DNA from: Candidatus Poseidoniaceae archaeon
Lineage (GTDB): Archaea > Thermoplasmatota > Poseidoniia > Poseidoniales > Poseidoniaceae
Direction: 5' to 3'
Length of the DNA: 64,000 nucleotides
Assembly (NCBI GenBank): GCA_949372875.1
Contig: CASIAW010000003.1
Location: 124,001-188,000 of the forward strand
In this document: positions 21,620 to 29,217 of the stretch, one piece after another
Layout: the number at the start of each line of letters is the position of its first letter
Numbering within the stretch: the stretch's first letter is position 1
Made by a program: the position numbers and the translations under genes
Notes under the pieces: generated by a model
What the model was told of the DNA's origin: nothing
Seen by the model: the letters and a program-made list of their open reading frames with translations, nothing else
Databases searched by the model: none

Positions 21620-21845
21620 AGGCTTCACAAGGGGGGCTACGAAAAAGCCGCCCTTATGCGTTGCCTTTGGTAAAGGTGAGTCTGTGTGTTCTCTCAACCG
21701 TTTCTTTTCAGCGTAATTCTCTTGTTGAAAGTGGTCTCTTTTCATGATTCACTTTATGAGTGGATGCATCTGATGAGGAACTGAATCTCTCCCTTTTGCT
21801 GAGGCGAAGGGGTGCGTTGATAGGGAGGTGACGCCTCCAACAACC

Positions 21846-22292
21846 ATGAGCGAACCGTGGCGCATCGTTGTTGCGAAGCCCGGCCTTGATGGTCATGACA
21901 GGGGTGCGAAAGTCGTGGCTCGTGCATTGAGAGATGCAGGAAATGAAGTGATTTACACGGGCTTGCGTCGCAGTGCTCAACAAATCGTGGATACGGTGCG
22001 CGATGAAGATGCTCGTTTTCTTGGTCTTTCCTCTCTTTCTGGCGCCCATCAACATCTTTTCCCGAAAGTCTGCGAATTGCTCAAGCAACAAGGACTTAAC
22101 GACGTCATTGTTTTTGGTGGTGGTATTATTCCTGTCGATGACCGTGAACCCCTCTATGCTTGTGGAATTCGAGCAATCTTCGGACCTGGCACACCAACTT
22201 CTGAAATTTTAGAATTTATTGAGCATTCAACACAACTTGAGAATACTGGTGTTGGTCAAGACAGCGATTGGCATTGGACCTCATCGTCATGA
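21846..22292 (+). CDS. Methylmalonyl-CoA mutase, B12-binding small subunit
   Basis: 148 residues from ATG 21846 (MSEPWRIVVAKPG); an upstream in-frame ATG at 21828 is less likely. The cobalamin domain shows GLDGHDRG with the lower axial His, then SSLSGAH (the SxL motif) and FGGGIIP. This is a stand-alone C-terminal domain as in archaeal two-subunit mutases; the catalytic large subunit is not in the window. It converts methylmalonyl-CoA to succinyl-CoA together with that partner. MeaB follows 9 bases downstream. Confidence 0.93.
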   Translation: MSEPWRIVVAKPGLDGHDRGAKVVARALRDAGNEVIYTGLRRSAQQIVDTVRDEDARFLGLSSLSGAHQHLFPKVCELLKQQGLNDVIVFGGGIIPVDDREPLYACGIRAIFGPGTPTSEILEFIEHSTQLENTGVGQDSDWHWTSSS

Positions 22293-22301
22293 GGTGCTGG
22301 G

Positions 22302-23213
22302 ATGACAATTGATTTTCTCAACCAAGCCAAATCTGGTGACAGACGCTCACTCGCCCGAATCTTAAGCGCTCTTGAAAACGGCACGCTTGGTATTGAACAT
22401 GCACTCAGTGTTCTTGGGCCTGTCCCGAGTCCACTTCAAGACGAATGGCAAACTTTAGCCGTTACAGGGGCGCCTGGTGTTGGCAAATCATGCCTTCTTG
22501 ATGGATTGCTTCGGAGTTGGGCAGAAAAGGGGCTGCGAGTGGCGGTTCTAGCAGTCGACCCATCCTCTCCAAGAACGGGTGGTGCTTTACTCGGTGACAG
22601 AGTTCGAATGACGGTTGTCGATGATGTTGATTTGAACCAGTTGATTTACTTGCGTTCAGTTGCGACTCGCAAAGCTTCGGGGAGTGTTCCAGTTATTGTT
22701 GAAGACATGACAAAGGTACTCTTGGCCCTTGGATGGCAGAAAGTTATCATCGAAACAGTAGGTGCCGGTCAATCAGAAGTAAGGTGTGCTGCGTTGGCAG
22801 ACCGGATTGTCGTTGTAGAGGGTCCTGCACGTGGCGATGGAATTCAGGCTGAAAAAGCAGGCTTGCTTGAATTGGCTGATGCAGTGCTTGTCAACAAGTC
22901 GGATTTACCCGGTGCGGAACTACATGCAGACGAGATTCGAGAGTCTTTTGAATTGGGTGTTGGAAACGCTCCTCCAGTTTGCCTCACATCAGCACTACAG
23001 AAAAGCGGAATCTCAGAGGCAGCAGAGATGCTTCTCGATCTTTCCTCTTCGGGTCGCTCTGAACGTGCTCGCTGGCGAGAACGCCTGTTAGCGCATCATG
23101 AACGCAAGATATTGGAGTCTCCAAAACTCGATGATTTACTCGTAAAATTAGCGAAGGGTTCAATTCTCTTAGACGAAGCGTTGGATATTATTGGAGGTAC
23201 CAATGATGAGTGA
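22302..23213 (+). CDS. meaB: MeaB/ArgK-type GTPase chaperone of methylmalonyl-CoA mutase
   Basis: 303 residues. The G1 motif is GAPGVGKS near residue 54; VDPSSPRTGGALLGDR and IETVGAGQSE are characteristic of this G3E-family group; NKSD is G4. MeaB loads and protects the B12 cofactor of mutase using GTP. It lies directly after the B12-binding subunit, and its end overlaps the start of the next gene by 11 bases. Confidence 0.94.
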   Translation: MTIDFLNQAKSGDRRSLARILSALENGTLGIEHALSVLGPVPSPLQDEWQTLAVTGAPGVGKSCLLDGLLRSWAEKGLRVAVLAVDPSSPRTGGALLGDRVRMTVVDDVDLNQLIYLRSVATRKASGSVPVIVEDMTKVLLALGWQKVIIETVGAGQSEVRCAALADRIVVVEGPARGDGIQAEKAGLLELADAVLVNKSDLPGAELHADEIRESFELGVGNAPPVCLTSALQKSGISEAAEMLLDLSSSGRSERARWRERLLAHHERKILESPKLDDLLVKLAKGSILLDEALDIIGGTNDE

Positions 23214-23829
23214 ACAAGTTGAGTTAACCAACCCAGTTGAATTATCTGTAGGTGGGATGAAAGGACACATATTCCGCCGCTTGATTCATGTTGGGATGGT
23301 CTTACTCCCATGGGTTTATTTTGATCATGGTGATGTGGTATCTGACTACTTTGGACTAACACTTCCTCAGTTTGTTTCCTCAATGGTTTTTCTCTTATTC
23401 CTTCTTGAAGGACTACGATTGACTTTTGGAATTACCATCTTTGGCCAAAGAGAATACGAAGCGAATCAAATTTCTGCACTGGGCTGGGGTGCTTTTGGAA
23501 TCGGCATTGTATTCCTCATGGCGCCTATTGAACAATACGCCTGGCCCATCATTCTCTCACTTTCTCTCGGCGACCCTTTCCTGGGAGAAATGCGACGTAG
23601 AGGTATGACGACGAAGAACGTAATACTTTCTTCCACAGTCTTTTTGTTCTTCGTTTGGATTGCGTGCTGGCATTACTTTGGAACTCCGTGGTGGTTAGCA
23701 TTCTTCTTTGCTCCATTGTGTGTTGCATCTGAATGGCCTCGACTACGTTACATCGATGATAATGCGACCATGGTGCTTATTCCTCTGGGAATGATTTTAC
23801 TTTTAGAGCCATTTTTGCAACTGATGTAA
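23203..23829 (+). CDS. Dolichol-kinase / CDP-alcohol-type polytopic membrane protein
   Basis: About 208 residues from ATG 23203, with GGAGGT 5 bases upstream; the start lies inside the 3' end of meaB. Six to seven hydrophobic helices. HIFRRLIHVG near the N-terminus and SEWPRLRYIDDNATM near the C-terminus resemble the CTP-dependent polyprenol/diacylglycerol kinase family (dolichol kinase, SEC59-like), where an Asp-Asn pair near the end is conserved. It would phosphorylate a polyprenol for glycosylation or lipid recycling. The match is by pattern only. Confidence 0.6.
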   Translation: MMSEQVELTNPVELSVGGMKGHIFRRLIHVGMVLLPWVYFDHGDVVSDYFGLTLPQFVSSMVFLLFLLEGLRLTFGITIFGQREYEANQISALGWGAFGIGIVFLMAPIEQYAWPIILSLSLGDPFLGEMRRRGMTTKNVILSSTVFLFFVWIACWHYFGTPWWLAFFFAPLCVASEWPRLRYIDDNATMVLIPLGMILLLEPFLQLM

Positions 23830-23900
23830 TCAAGGCAAATGTAGAAACCGCCTCAATATGTTCAAATGTCGGATTGTGTTCGCAAGGTTGAGGGATACGT

Positions 23901-24017
23901 ATGAGTGAAGAGAACAAGAGTTCAGAACCGCCGCAAATCGCCTACTTCGTTGTGTTTTCACTTGCAGTTATTTTCCTTGCTATCTCGATGGTACGATACC
24001 CATTGTGGGGCCTTTGA
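23901..24017 (+). CDS. 38-residue single-helix membrane protein
   Basis: A short frame: ATG at 23901 with GAGGG about 7 bases upstream, TGA at 24015-24017. The product has a charged start (MSEENKSSEPPQ), one hydrophobic helix (AYFVVFSLAVIFLAISM) and a short basic/aromatic end (VRYPLWGL). It stands alone between the dolichol-kinase-like gene and asnB. The ribosome-binding site and clean membrane topology support it. Function unknown. Confidence 0.6.
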   Translation: MSEENKSSEPPQIAYFVVFSLAVIFLAISMVRYPLWGL

Positions 24018-24060
24018 TTTCTAAGCGATGCTTGAAGAGGGTTCCCCTCTTCGATAACCT

Positions 24061-25845
24061 ATGTGTGGCATAGGTGGGATGTTTGGTCACCCCGATGCTG
24101 CCGTTGTTCACCGAATGAATGCACTCCTTCACCACCGAGGACCAGATGGAAACGCAGTTTGGTCTGATGAACAGATTTCACTTGGCCATACCCGTCTTGC
24201 TATTGTAGATTTAGGCGGTAGTAGCCAACCGATGAATGGTTCGAAAAACGAAGTACTCATCGCCAATGGTGAAATTTACAACTTTTCTCAAATTCGTTCA
24301 GAGCACCCCCATTATCCATGGATGACACAAGGTGACTCAGAAGTAATCTTAGCTCTTCATCAATCTGCGAAGTCGAAGGATTACAGAACATTATCTGCTA
24401 CACAACATGCAGAATGGATTTCAAAATTGAACGGTATGTATGCATTCGCTCTTTGGGATGCAGATTCGAAACGGTTGTTACTTGCTCGAGACCCGATGGG
24501 AATCAAACCACTGCTTCGAACCATCGTTGACGGTTCACTGCTTTTTGCTAGCGAAAGCAAAGCATTACGAGCGCATGAAGGACATATTCCAAAAATCGAT
24601 GAAGAAGCAATGGTTGCTCGTCTTGCATGGGAATATCCTCTTGATGGAACTACACTTCTCAAAGGGGTGACGCAAGTTCGACCTGGTACGGTCGAAGTAT
24701 GGCAACTTGATTCCAAGGGCAATGCCCATTTAGCCAGCAAAGCCACAATTGAGTCCCAGCACGTAGACCCCGCACCTTCATGGAGTCCGGAATCTGATGC
24801 ATCACACCTTTTGGAAACATTTGTTGAAGGGGTTTCTGAGCGATTGATGTCGGATGTCCCTGTGGGAATTGTGCTTTCTGGCGGACTTGATTCCTCTTTA
24901 GTTGCGGCCGTTGCTCATGAAGCAGCGGAACGTGCTCACCAACCGGTTCCTGCATGCTGGACCGTGGCAGAAAGCGAAGAAAATCCGGATTGGATTGCTG
25001 CGGAGGAAGTCGCATCCCATTTCGATTTAGGCCATCATCAACACATTCTCGAACCAGATTCGTTTGACGCTCTACTGCCAGATTTATCCTGGCATGGTGA
25101 AGATCTGGACGTAACTGTATTGTTTTTCCAGCCACTCTTCCAGAAAATGTCACAGCACGTAACGGTTGGTTTGTGCGGTCAAGGTGCTGATGAATTACAT
25201 GCAGGCTATCCCCGTTACAGAGATTTACAGCAGCACGGTGCTCAAATTGATGCTCGCCTTGCTTCAATGTCTCACCCTTTCGCCCGCCAATTAGAACATG
25301 AAAAACTTCCACAAAATGATGCGTGGTATGCTGAACGACATGCAGGAACATCCCACACAGAATCACTTGAACAATTCCTTCAATTTGAACTCGATCATGG
25401 GCAACTTTCAAACTTTCAATTACGTTTGGTTGATCGTCACTCGATGGCTCATTCCCTCGAGGTCCGTGTACCGTTTCTTTCATCTTCCCACCGTCAAGCA
25501 AGCCATCGATTGCCGATGAAATGGCGCCTGCCCTCAGAAGGTGAAGAAAAAGCAGCACTTCGGGCAGCAGCCTCGCTGACTTCTTTGCCAAGAAACATCG
25601 TTAGTCGGCCTAAACTCCCTGCAGGTCGAGCCACATCCCCTCGTTTAATCGACACTCTTCTTGAAGAATTCAAACCGCAGACGGATGCTCTTGTTCACCG
25701 ATATCCGCTTCTTTCAGGGGCTTTGAAAACACAGCCTGAAATAGCCTTGGGCCTGGGTTTATTTGAGGCAGTACACATTTTGGACCGTGGGTCTCAAAAA
25801 CCCACGGGCTCGGCCCTAGACTTACTGAACGAGGTGATTGGATGA
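24061..25845 (+). CDS. asnB: Glutamine-hydrolysing asparagine synthase
   Basis: 594 residues. The N-terminal glutaminase begins MCGIGG, so Cys2 is the nucleophile after Met removal, with HHRGPDG and LANGEIYNF-like (IANGEIYNF) segments. The synthetase half has the PP-loop SGGLDSSLVAAV. It converts aspartate to asparagine with glutamine and ATP, or amidates another carboxylate; the class B family is broad. It overlaps the gshA-like gene by 4 bases (ATGA), indicating co-translation, which hints at a shared peptide or amino-acid pathway. Confidence 0.9.
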   Translation: MCGIGGMFGHPDAAVVHRMNALLHHRGPDGNAVWSDEQISLGHTRLAIVDLGGSSQPMNGSKNEVLIANGEIYNFSQIRSEHPHYPWMTQGDSEVILALHQSAKSKDYRTLSATQHAEWISKLNGMYAFALWDADSKRLLLARDPMGIKPLLRTIVDGSLLFASESKALRAHEGHIPKIDEEAMVARLAWEYPLDGTTLLKGVTQVRPGTVEVWQLDSKGNAHLASKATIESQHVDPAPSWSPESDASHLLETFVEGVSERLMSDVPVGIVLSGGLDSSLVAAVAHEAAERAHQPVPACWTVAESEENPDWIAAEEVASHFDLGHHQHILEPDSFDALLPDLSWHGEDLDVTVLFFQPLFQKMSQHVTVGLCGQGADELHAGYPRYRDLQQHGAQIDARLASMSHPFARQLEHEKLPQNDAWYAERHAGTSHTESLEQFLQFELDHGQLSNFQLRLVDRHSMAHSLEVRVPFLSSSHRQASHRLPMKWRLPSEGEEKAALRAAASLTSLPRNIVSRPKLPAGRATSPRLIDTLLEEFKPQTDALVHRYPLLSGALKTQPEIALGLGLFEAVHILDRGSQKPTGSALDLLNEVIG

Positions 25846-27059
25846 CATTTGTAAACGATTTCGCATCTTTACTCGAAAGTAAACGCTCTGAAATTACGGC
25901 GTGGATGACGAAAAAGAGAAGTGAAGTTCCCATACCAATCTATGGCAGTGTCGACATTCGTGATGCAGGTTGGAAGGTTGGAGTGGTTGATGCCAATCAC
26001 TTTCCAGCAGGTTTCAACAATATTGCCGTTGAGGAAAAGCCAGCGATGGCCCAACTTCTCAAGACACACATTGAACGAGAATTCTCCGAATGCAGTTGGG
26101 TTCACCTTTACCCTGAATCTCACACACGCAATACCGGCTATGTTGAAAACTTGATTGCCTTGAAAGAATTACTTGAATTAGCCAATTTCCGATGCACTGT
26201 TGGTTCTGCAGACTTCGAAGACCTCGGGCATTTGAACGGAATTTCTGGCCCTTTAAAGCTGGATCAGGTGGTTCGAACAGAAGAAGATGGAAAGGAAGTT
26301 CTCCAAATTGATGGCCACACCCCTGACCTTGTTCTGTTGAATAATGACCTCACAGATGGTTTGGTAGAGGGAATGGGCAGCCAAATGGTATCTCCACCAC
26401 CTTCAATGGGCTGGCATCGTCGAAGGAAATCCCAGCATTACGAGGCGCTTCAAGGATACGTTGAGGATATTGCAGAAATGTTAGGCATTGATTCTTGGCA
26501 CCTCATGACCGAGTGGTTTGTTTCCAAGGATAAATGTCTCGATAAAGAAGCTTGCCGCATAGAACTCGCAGCAGAAGTCAACAACTTCTTACAAAGTCTC
26601 CGCGAAAAATACCAGGCTCTTGGCATTGAACGAGAGCCAGTTGCATTCATCAAGAACGACAGAGGTACCTATGGACTGGGCATCATGACTGTACGTAATG
26701 GTGAGGAACTCCTTCATCTCTCAAATCGAAAAATGAAGAAATTGATGTATTCGAAAGGTGGTGTTGATGTTGAAAACTTCCTCATTCAAGAGGGTATTCC
26801 AACAATTCTGAAAAATCAAGATGATGCTCCTGTTGAACCGGTTGTCTATTTGGTCGATGGTCAAGCCGCTTCATGGTTCTATAGAATTAATCCGAAGAAG
26901 TCCGACATCGATAACCTCAATTCACCAAGTGCACAATTCGAATCGTTTTCACAATCAGGTGTCCGCTATGGTGAGCATGCGCACAGCTGGCACGCTCTCG
27001 TCGCTGAGTTGTCAATGTTAGCCATGGGGAAAGAATTACTTTCATACGGCACTGAATGA
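25842..27059 (+). CDS. gshA: GshA-type glutamate-cysteine ligase (proteobacterial Acidithiobacillus type)
   Basis: 405 residues. VDIRDAGWKVGVVDANHFPAG (given here in part: DIRDAGWKVGVVDANHFPAG) and FIKNDRGTYGLGIM match my memory of the Pfam GshA family first described from Acidithiobacillus ferrooxidans. That family makes gamma-glutamylcysteine from Glu, Cys and ATP, the first step of glutathione synthesis. The start overlaps the asnB stop. No glutathione synthetase is in the window, so gamma-glutamylcysteine itself may be the end product, as in haloarchaea (which use a different enzyme family). Confidence 0.8.
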   Translation: MTFVNDFASLLESKRSEITAWMTKKRSEVPIPIYGSVDIRDAGWKVGVVDANHFPAGFNNIAVEEKPAMAQLLKTHIEREFSECSWVHLYPESHTRNTGYVENLIALKELLELANFRCTVGSADFEDLGHLNGISGPLKLDQVVRTEEDGKEVLQIDGHTPDLVLLNNDLTDGLVEGMGSQMVSPPPSMGWHRRRKSQHYEALQGYVEDIAEMLGIDSWHLMTEWFVSKDKCLDKEACRIELAAEVNNFLQSLREKYQALGIEREPVAFIKNDRGTYGLGIMTVRNGEELLHLSNRKMKKLMYSKGGVDVENFLIQEGIPTILKNQDDAPVEPVVYLVDGQAASWFYRINPKKSDIDNLNSPSAQFESFSQSGVRYGEHAHSWHALVAELSMLAMGKELLSYGTE

Positions 27060-27090
27060 CCCGTCCTTGCTAAAGTCAGGAACTCCTCGG

Positions 27091-27771
27091 ATGAACATGC
27101 ACAGGGCGTGGGTCTACATTTTGACCATCGCTTTCGGGCTTTGGTTTTCAGCCACTGCTTGTAACGGTTTACTTGCAGATGAATTCGCAGAATGGCCAGT
27201 CAATGTGTGGTGCTGGGGGCTTTTTGCTTGGCTTTACAAAGACGGAACGAGAAAACACCGTATTGAGATGATTACTGTTGTTGCAATTGCGACTCCGATG
27301 GAGTTGTTCTTTAGTGAAGTTTGGCTGATCTATGAATATCAGCGCGACCTTATGCCGCTCTTCGTACCAGCAGGGCATTATTTCCTTTTTGACCTCGGAA
27401 GAATGGCTGCTGAAAAAATGAAGGAATCGTGGGCTCTGCCATTGCTCGGGCCATTTGTTCCACTGGTGATCTATGGTGCATGGACTGGAGGCGATACTTC
27501 AGCTGTATTCCTTTTGATTCTCGTTCTCGTGTTTACCAAGTGGGGCCCACAGCCACGGTTGTATTCCGCTATGGCTTGGGCAGCGTTGGCAATGGAATTA
27601 TGGGGAACATACCTTACGAATTGGACATGGGCTTCAGAAGTACCGTGGACAGGGCTAACTGCTTGGAATCCACCCTTACTTGTCGGCTCCTTCTATTGTT
27701 TAGGCGACCTTCTGGTGAACATGGCGGTCGTCAAGTTTGAAGGGAAGGACGCATTGGAGGTAACTGTATGA
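27091..27771 (+). CDS. Polytopic membrane protein
   Basis: About 226 residues from ATG 27091; a TTG at 27067 is upstream. Seven or so hydrophobic segments, many Trp residues, and acidic residues inside helices (ATPMELFFSEVWLIYEY; ALAMELWGTYLTNWTW). I do not recognise a family with certainty; the E-x-x-G/W-x-x pattern is loosely like carotenoid-cyclase-type proteins. Its stop overlaps the ferredoxin start (ATGA), so the two probably work together. Confidence 0.6.
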   Translation: MNMHRAWVYILTIAFGLWFSATACNGLLADEFAEWPVNVWCWGLFAWLYKDGTRKHRIEMITVVAIATPMELFFSEVWLIYEYQRDLMPLFVPAGHYFLFDLGRMAAEKMKESWALPLLGPFVPLVIYGAWTGGDTSAVFLLILVLVFTKWGPQPRLYSAMAWAALAMELWGTYLTNWTWASEVPWTGLTAWNPPLLVGSFYCLGDLLVNMAVVKFEGKDALEVTV

Positions 27772-28100
27772 CCTCCTCGGACGAGTTGCGAAAGCGTCGA
27801 GAAAAAGAGGCGGTTCGCATTCGTACGTCTCTTAACCGATTGCGTGGAGAGCAACGTGCTTCGATAAAGGGTGGAGAATCAACCGTTGCCTTTGTCGAAG
27901 AGCGCTTGTGTATCGGATGCGATCAATGCACTATCGTTTGTGATGATGATGCCATCGAGATGTACAAAGTCCCAATGGCTAGCCCTCTCATTCAGGTGGA
28001 ATCCAATCAGAAGGCTAAGATTCTTCGAGCGGATTGTACGGGTTGCCGGTTGTGTGTTTTAGCATGTCCAACCGATGCCATCACAATGATAGACAGATGA
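27768..28100 (+). CDS. 2[4Fe-4S] ferredoxin-like protein
   Basis: 110 residues. Two cluster motifs: CIGCDQCTIVC and CTGCRLCVLACP, each C-x2-C-x2-C-x3-C. After the first motif the usual Pro is Asp (CDDDAIEM). The first ~40 residues are basic and helical (SSDELRKRREKEAVRIRTSL), perhaps a membrane- or partner-docking part. It overlaps the upstream membrane-protein gene and is 9 bases from the next one. It likely passes electrons between a soluble donor and a membrane partner; the donor is unknown. Confidence 0.85.
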   Translation: MTSSDELRKRREKEAVRIRTSLNRLRGEQRASIKGGESTVAFVEERLCIGCDQCTIVCDDDAIEMYKVPMASPLIQVESNQKAKILRADCTGCRLCVLACPTDAITMIDR

Positions 28101-28109
28101 GGTGTAAAT

Positions 28110-28400
28110 ATGTCCAAAAAAGAGAAACAAGATACAGCCCAACGCTTTGGTGGAGAATTTGGCCCTTACCGGAAAGAGGGAACTCCAGGAGTTTCACTTT
28201 CGACCTTCAAAACGCTGGTTTGGACCTCCAATATTGGCGGGATGATTTTGGTCGTAATTGCCCTTGAGATGCTGTTTGTCCGCCAAATGTTTGGCTGGGG
28301 TCTCGCATCACTCATTCTTGGAGTTTTGATTGCGTTGTTCCCATCAAACTATGAAATTGTAGGAATGGATGACGGTCAATCACCACCGCAAGTCGAGTAA
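28110..28400 (+). CDS. Small two-helix membrane protein
   Basis: 96 residues with two hydrophobic segments (IGGMILVVIALEMLFV; WGLASLILGVLIALFP) and charged ends. Follows the ferredoxin gene by 9 bases in the same operon. Unrecognised. Its last base abuts the convergent SAP-domain gene. Confidence 0.65.
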   Translation: MSKKEKQDTAQRFGGEFGPYRKEGTPGVSLSTFKTLVWTSNIGGMILVVIALEMLFVRQMFGWGLASLILGVLIALFPSNYEIVGMDDGQSPPQVE

Positions 28401-29168
28401 TCAAACATTCATCACTGCTTTGCAGGATGGGCATTCAATTTTTCCTGAATAATCATTTGGGATTTGTAGTTCGGTTTGACACGAACTGCACATGACCTTT
28501 TTCTTCCCACCTGTATTTGATTTTCCTAAGAGGTTTTCAATAGGCTCAGGCCATCCTTCTTTGAGTGGCGTAATCAAGAGTGGAAGTGCGACCGTAATCA
28601 TGCAAATGGCTGAGCACATGATTGAAGTCATAACCATCTGGTCTCCAAATGCAATGGATACAGGGTTGACTTCATCACCATGGAAGGCGATGCTAAACAA
28701 TCCGGAAATGCCGAGAATTCCTAACGTCAGAAATATTCCATTTTTATAGCCTGCATAGGTAATTGCTCCACCGACCAAAAACCCGAGGCCGAGAATGAAC
28801 GCTACAGGGGAAAGAAGCCAAGCCTGCTCTCCACCTGCGCCAAAGGAAAAAATCACTGCCCAAAACAAACGGAATATCGCATAGAGGATGATGCAGATTC
28901 CGATTCCGGAGGCAAGTTCACTTTCTTTCTTGACATAGATGGGATTTTGTGGAATATATCCTCCAGGAATGTGTTGTGGGTATACTTGCTGTGGCATACG
29001 TGCACGTGCAAGGGCAGGGGCAGGGGCAGGGGCAGGGGCAGGGGCCATATGCTCCTCATCATTCTCCATCAATCGAATAATCACTTCCGATTTGTTACCC
29101 GAGACGCGGAGGCCCCGTTCCTTGCACAAGGTTTTGAGTTGCAGGACAGTCATGCCGTCATATACCAT
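28401..29168 (-). CDS. SAP-domain membrane protein with C-terminal zinc ribbon
   Basis: 255 residues. The N-terminal ~38 (MTVLQLKTLCKERGLRVSGN) form a SAP motif, a helix-extended loop-helix that usually binds nucleic acid. An Ala-Pro repeat follows, encoded by a GGGGCA hexamer array. Four or so membrane helices come next, then a zinc ribbon (CSSCQTEL ... CPSC) at the end. SAP plus membrane helices is an odd pairing and could tether nucleic acid to the membrane, but that is inference. A TATA-like ATAAAG lies about 25 bases upstream of the ATG. Confidence 0.75.
   Translation of the reverse strand: MVYDGMTVLQLKTLCKERGLRVSGNKSEVIIRLMENDEEHMAPAPAPAPAPALARARMPQQVYPQHIPGGYIPQNPIYVKKESELASGIGICIILYAIFRLFWAVIFSFGAGGEQAWLLSPVAFILGLGFLVGGAITYAGYKNGIFLTLGILGISGLFSIAFHGDEVNPVSIAFGDQMVMTSIMCSAICMITVALPLLITPLKEGWPEPIENLLGKSNTGGKKKVMCSSCQTELQIPNDYSGKIECPSCKAVMNV
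29013..29045 (+). repeat. GGGGCA hexanucleotide microsatellite
   Basis: About five tandem copies of GGGGCA (+ strand) within the SAP-protein gene, encoding an Ala-Pro run on the minus strand. In-frame copy changes would shorten or lengthen the linker by two residues each. Confidence 0.85.
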
Positions 29169-29217
29169 GAGGCTACTATCCCGACTGGAGTGATAAGGCT
29201 TTATCCGTTCTCTTGCT

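Noticed and set aside
21620-21745. N-terminal extension of the carboxylase beta subunit
   Set aside because: The family begins near [11 protein letters not shown]; the extra 42 codons are not conserved-looking and probably are leader sequence.
24659-25591. 310-residue frame antisense to asparagine synthase
   Set aside because: It lies wholly opposite a well-supported enzyme gene, lacks any recognised motif and has His/Gln-rich shadow composition.
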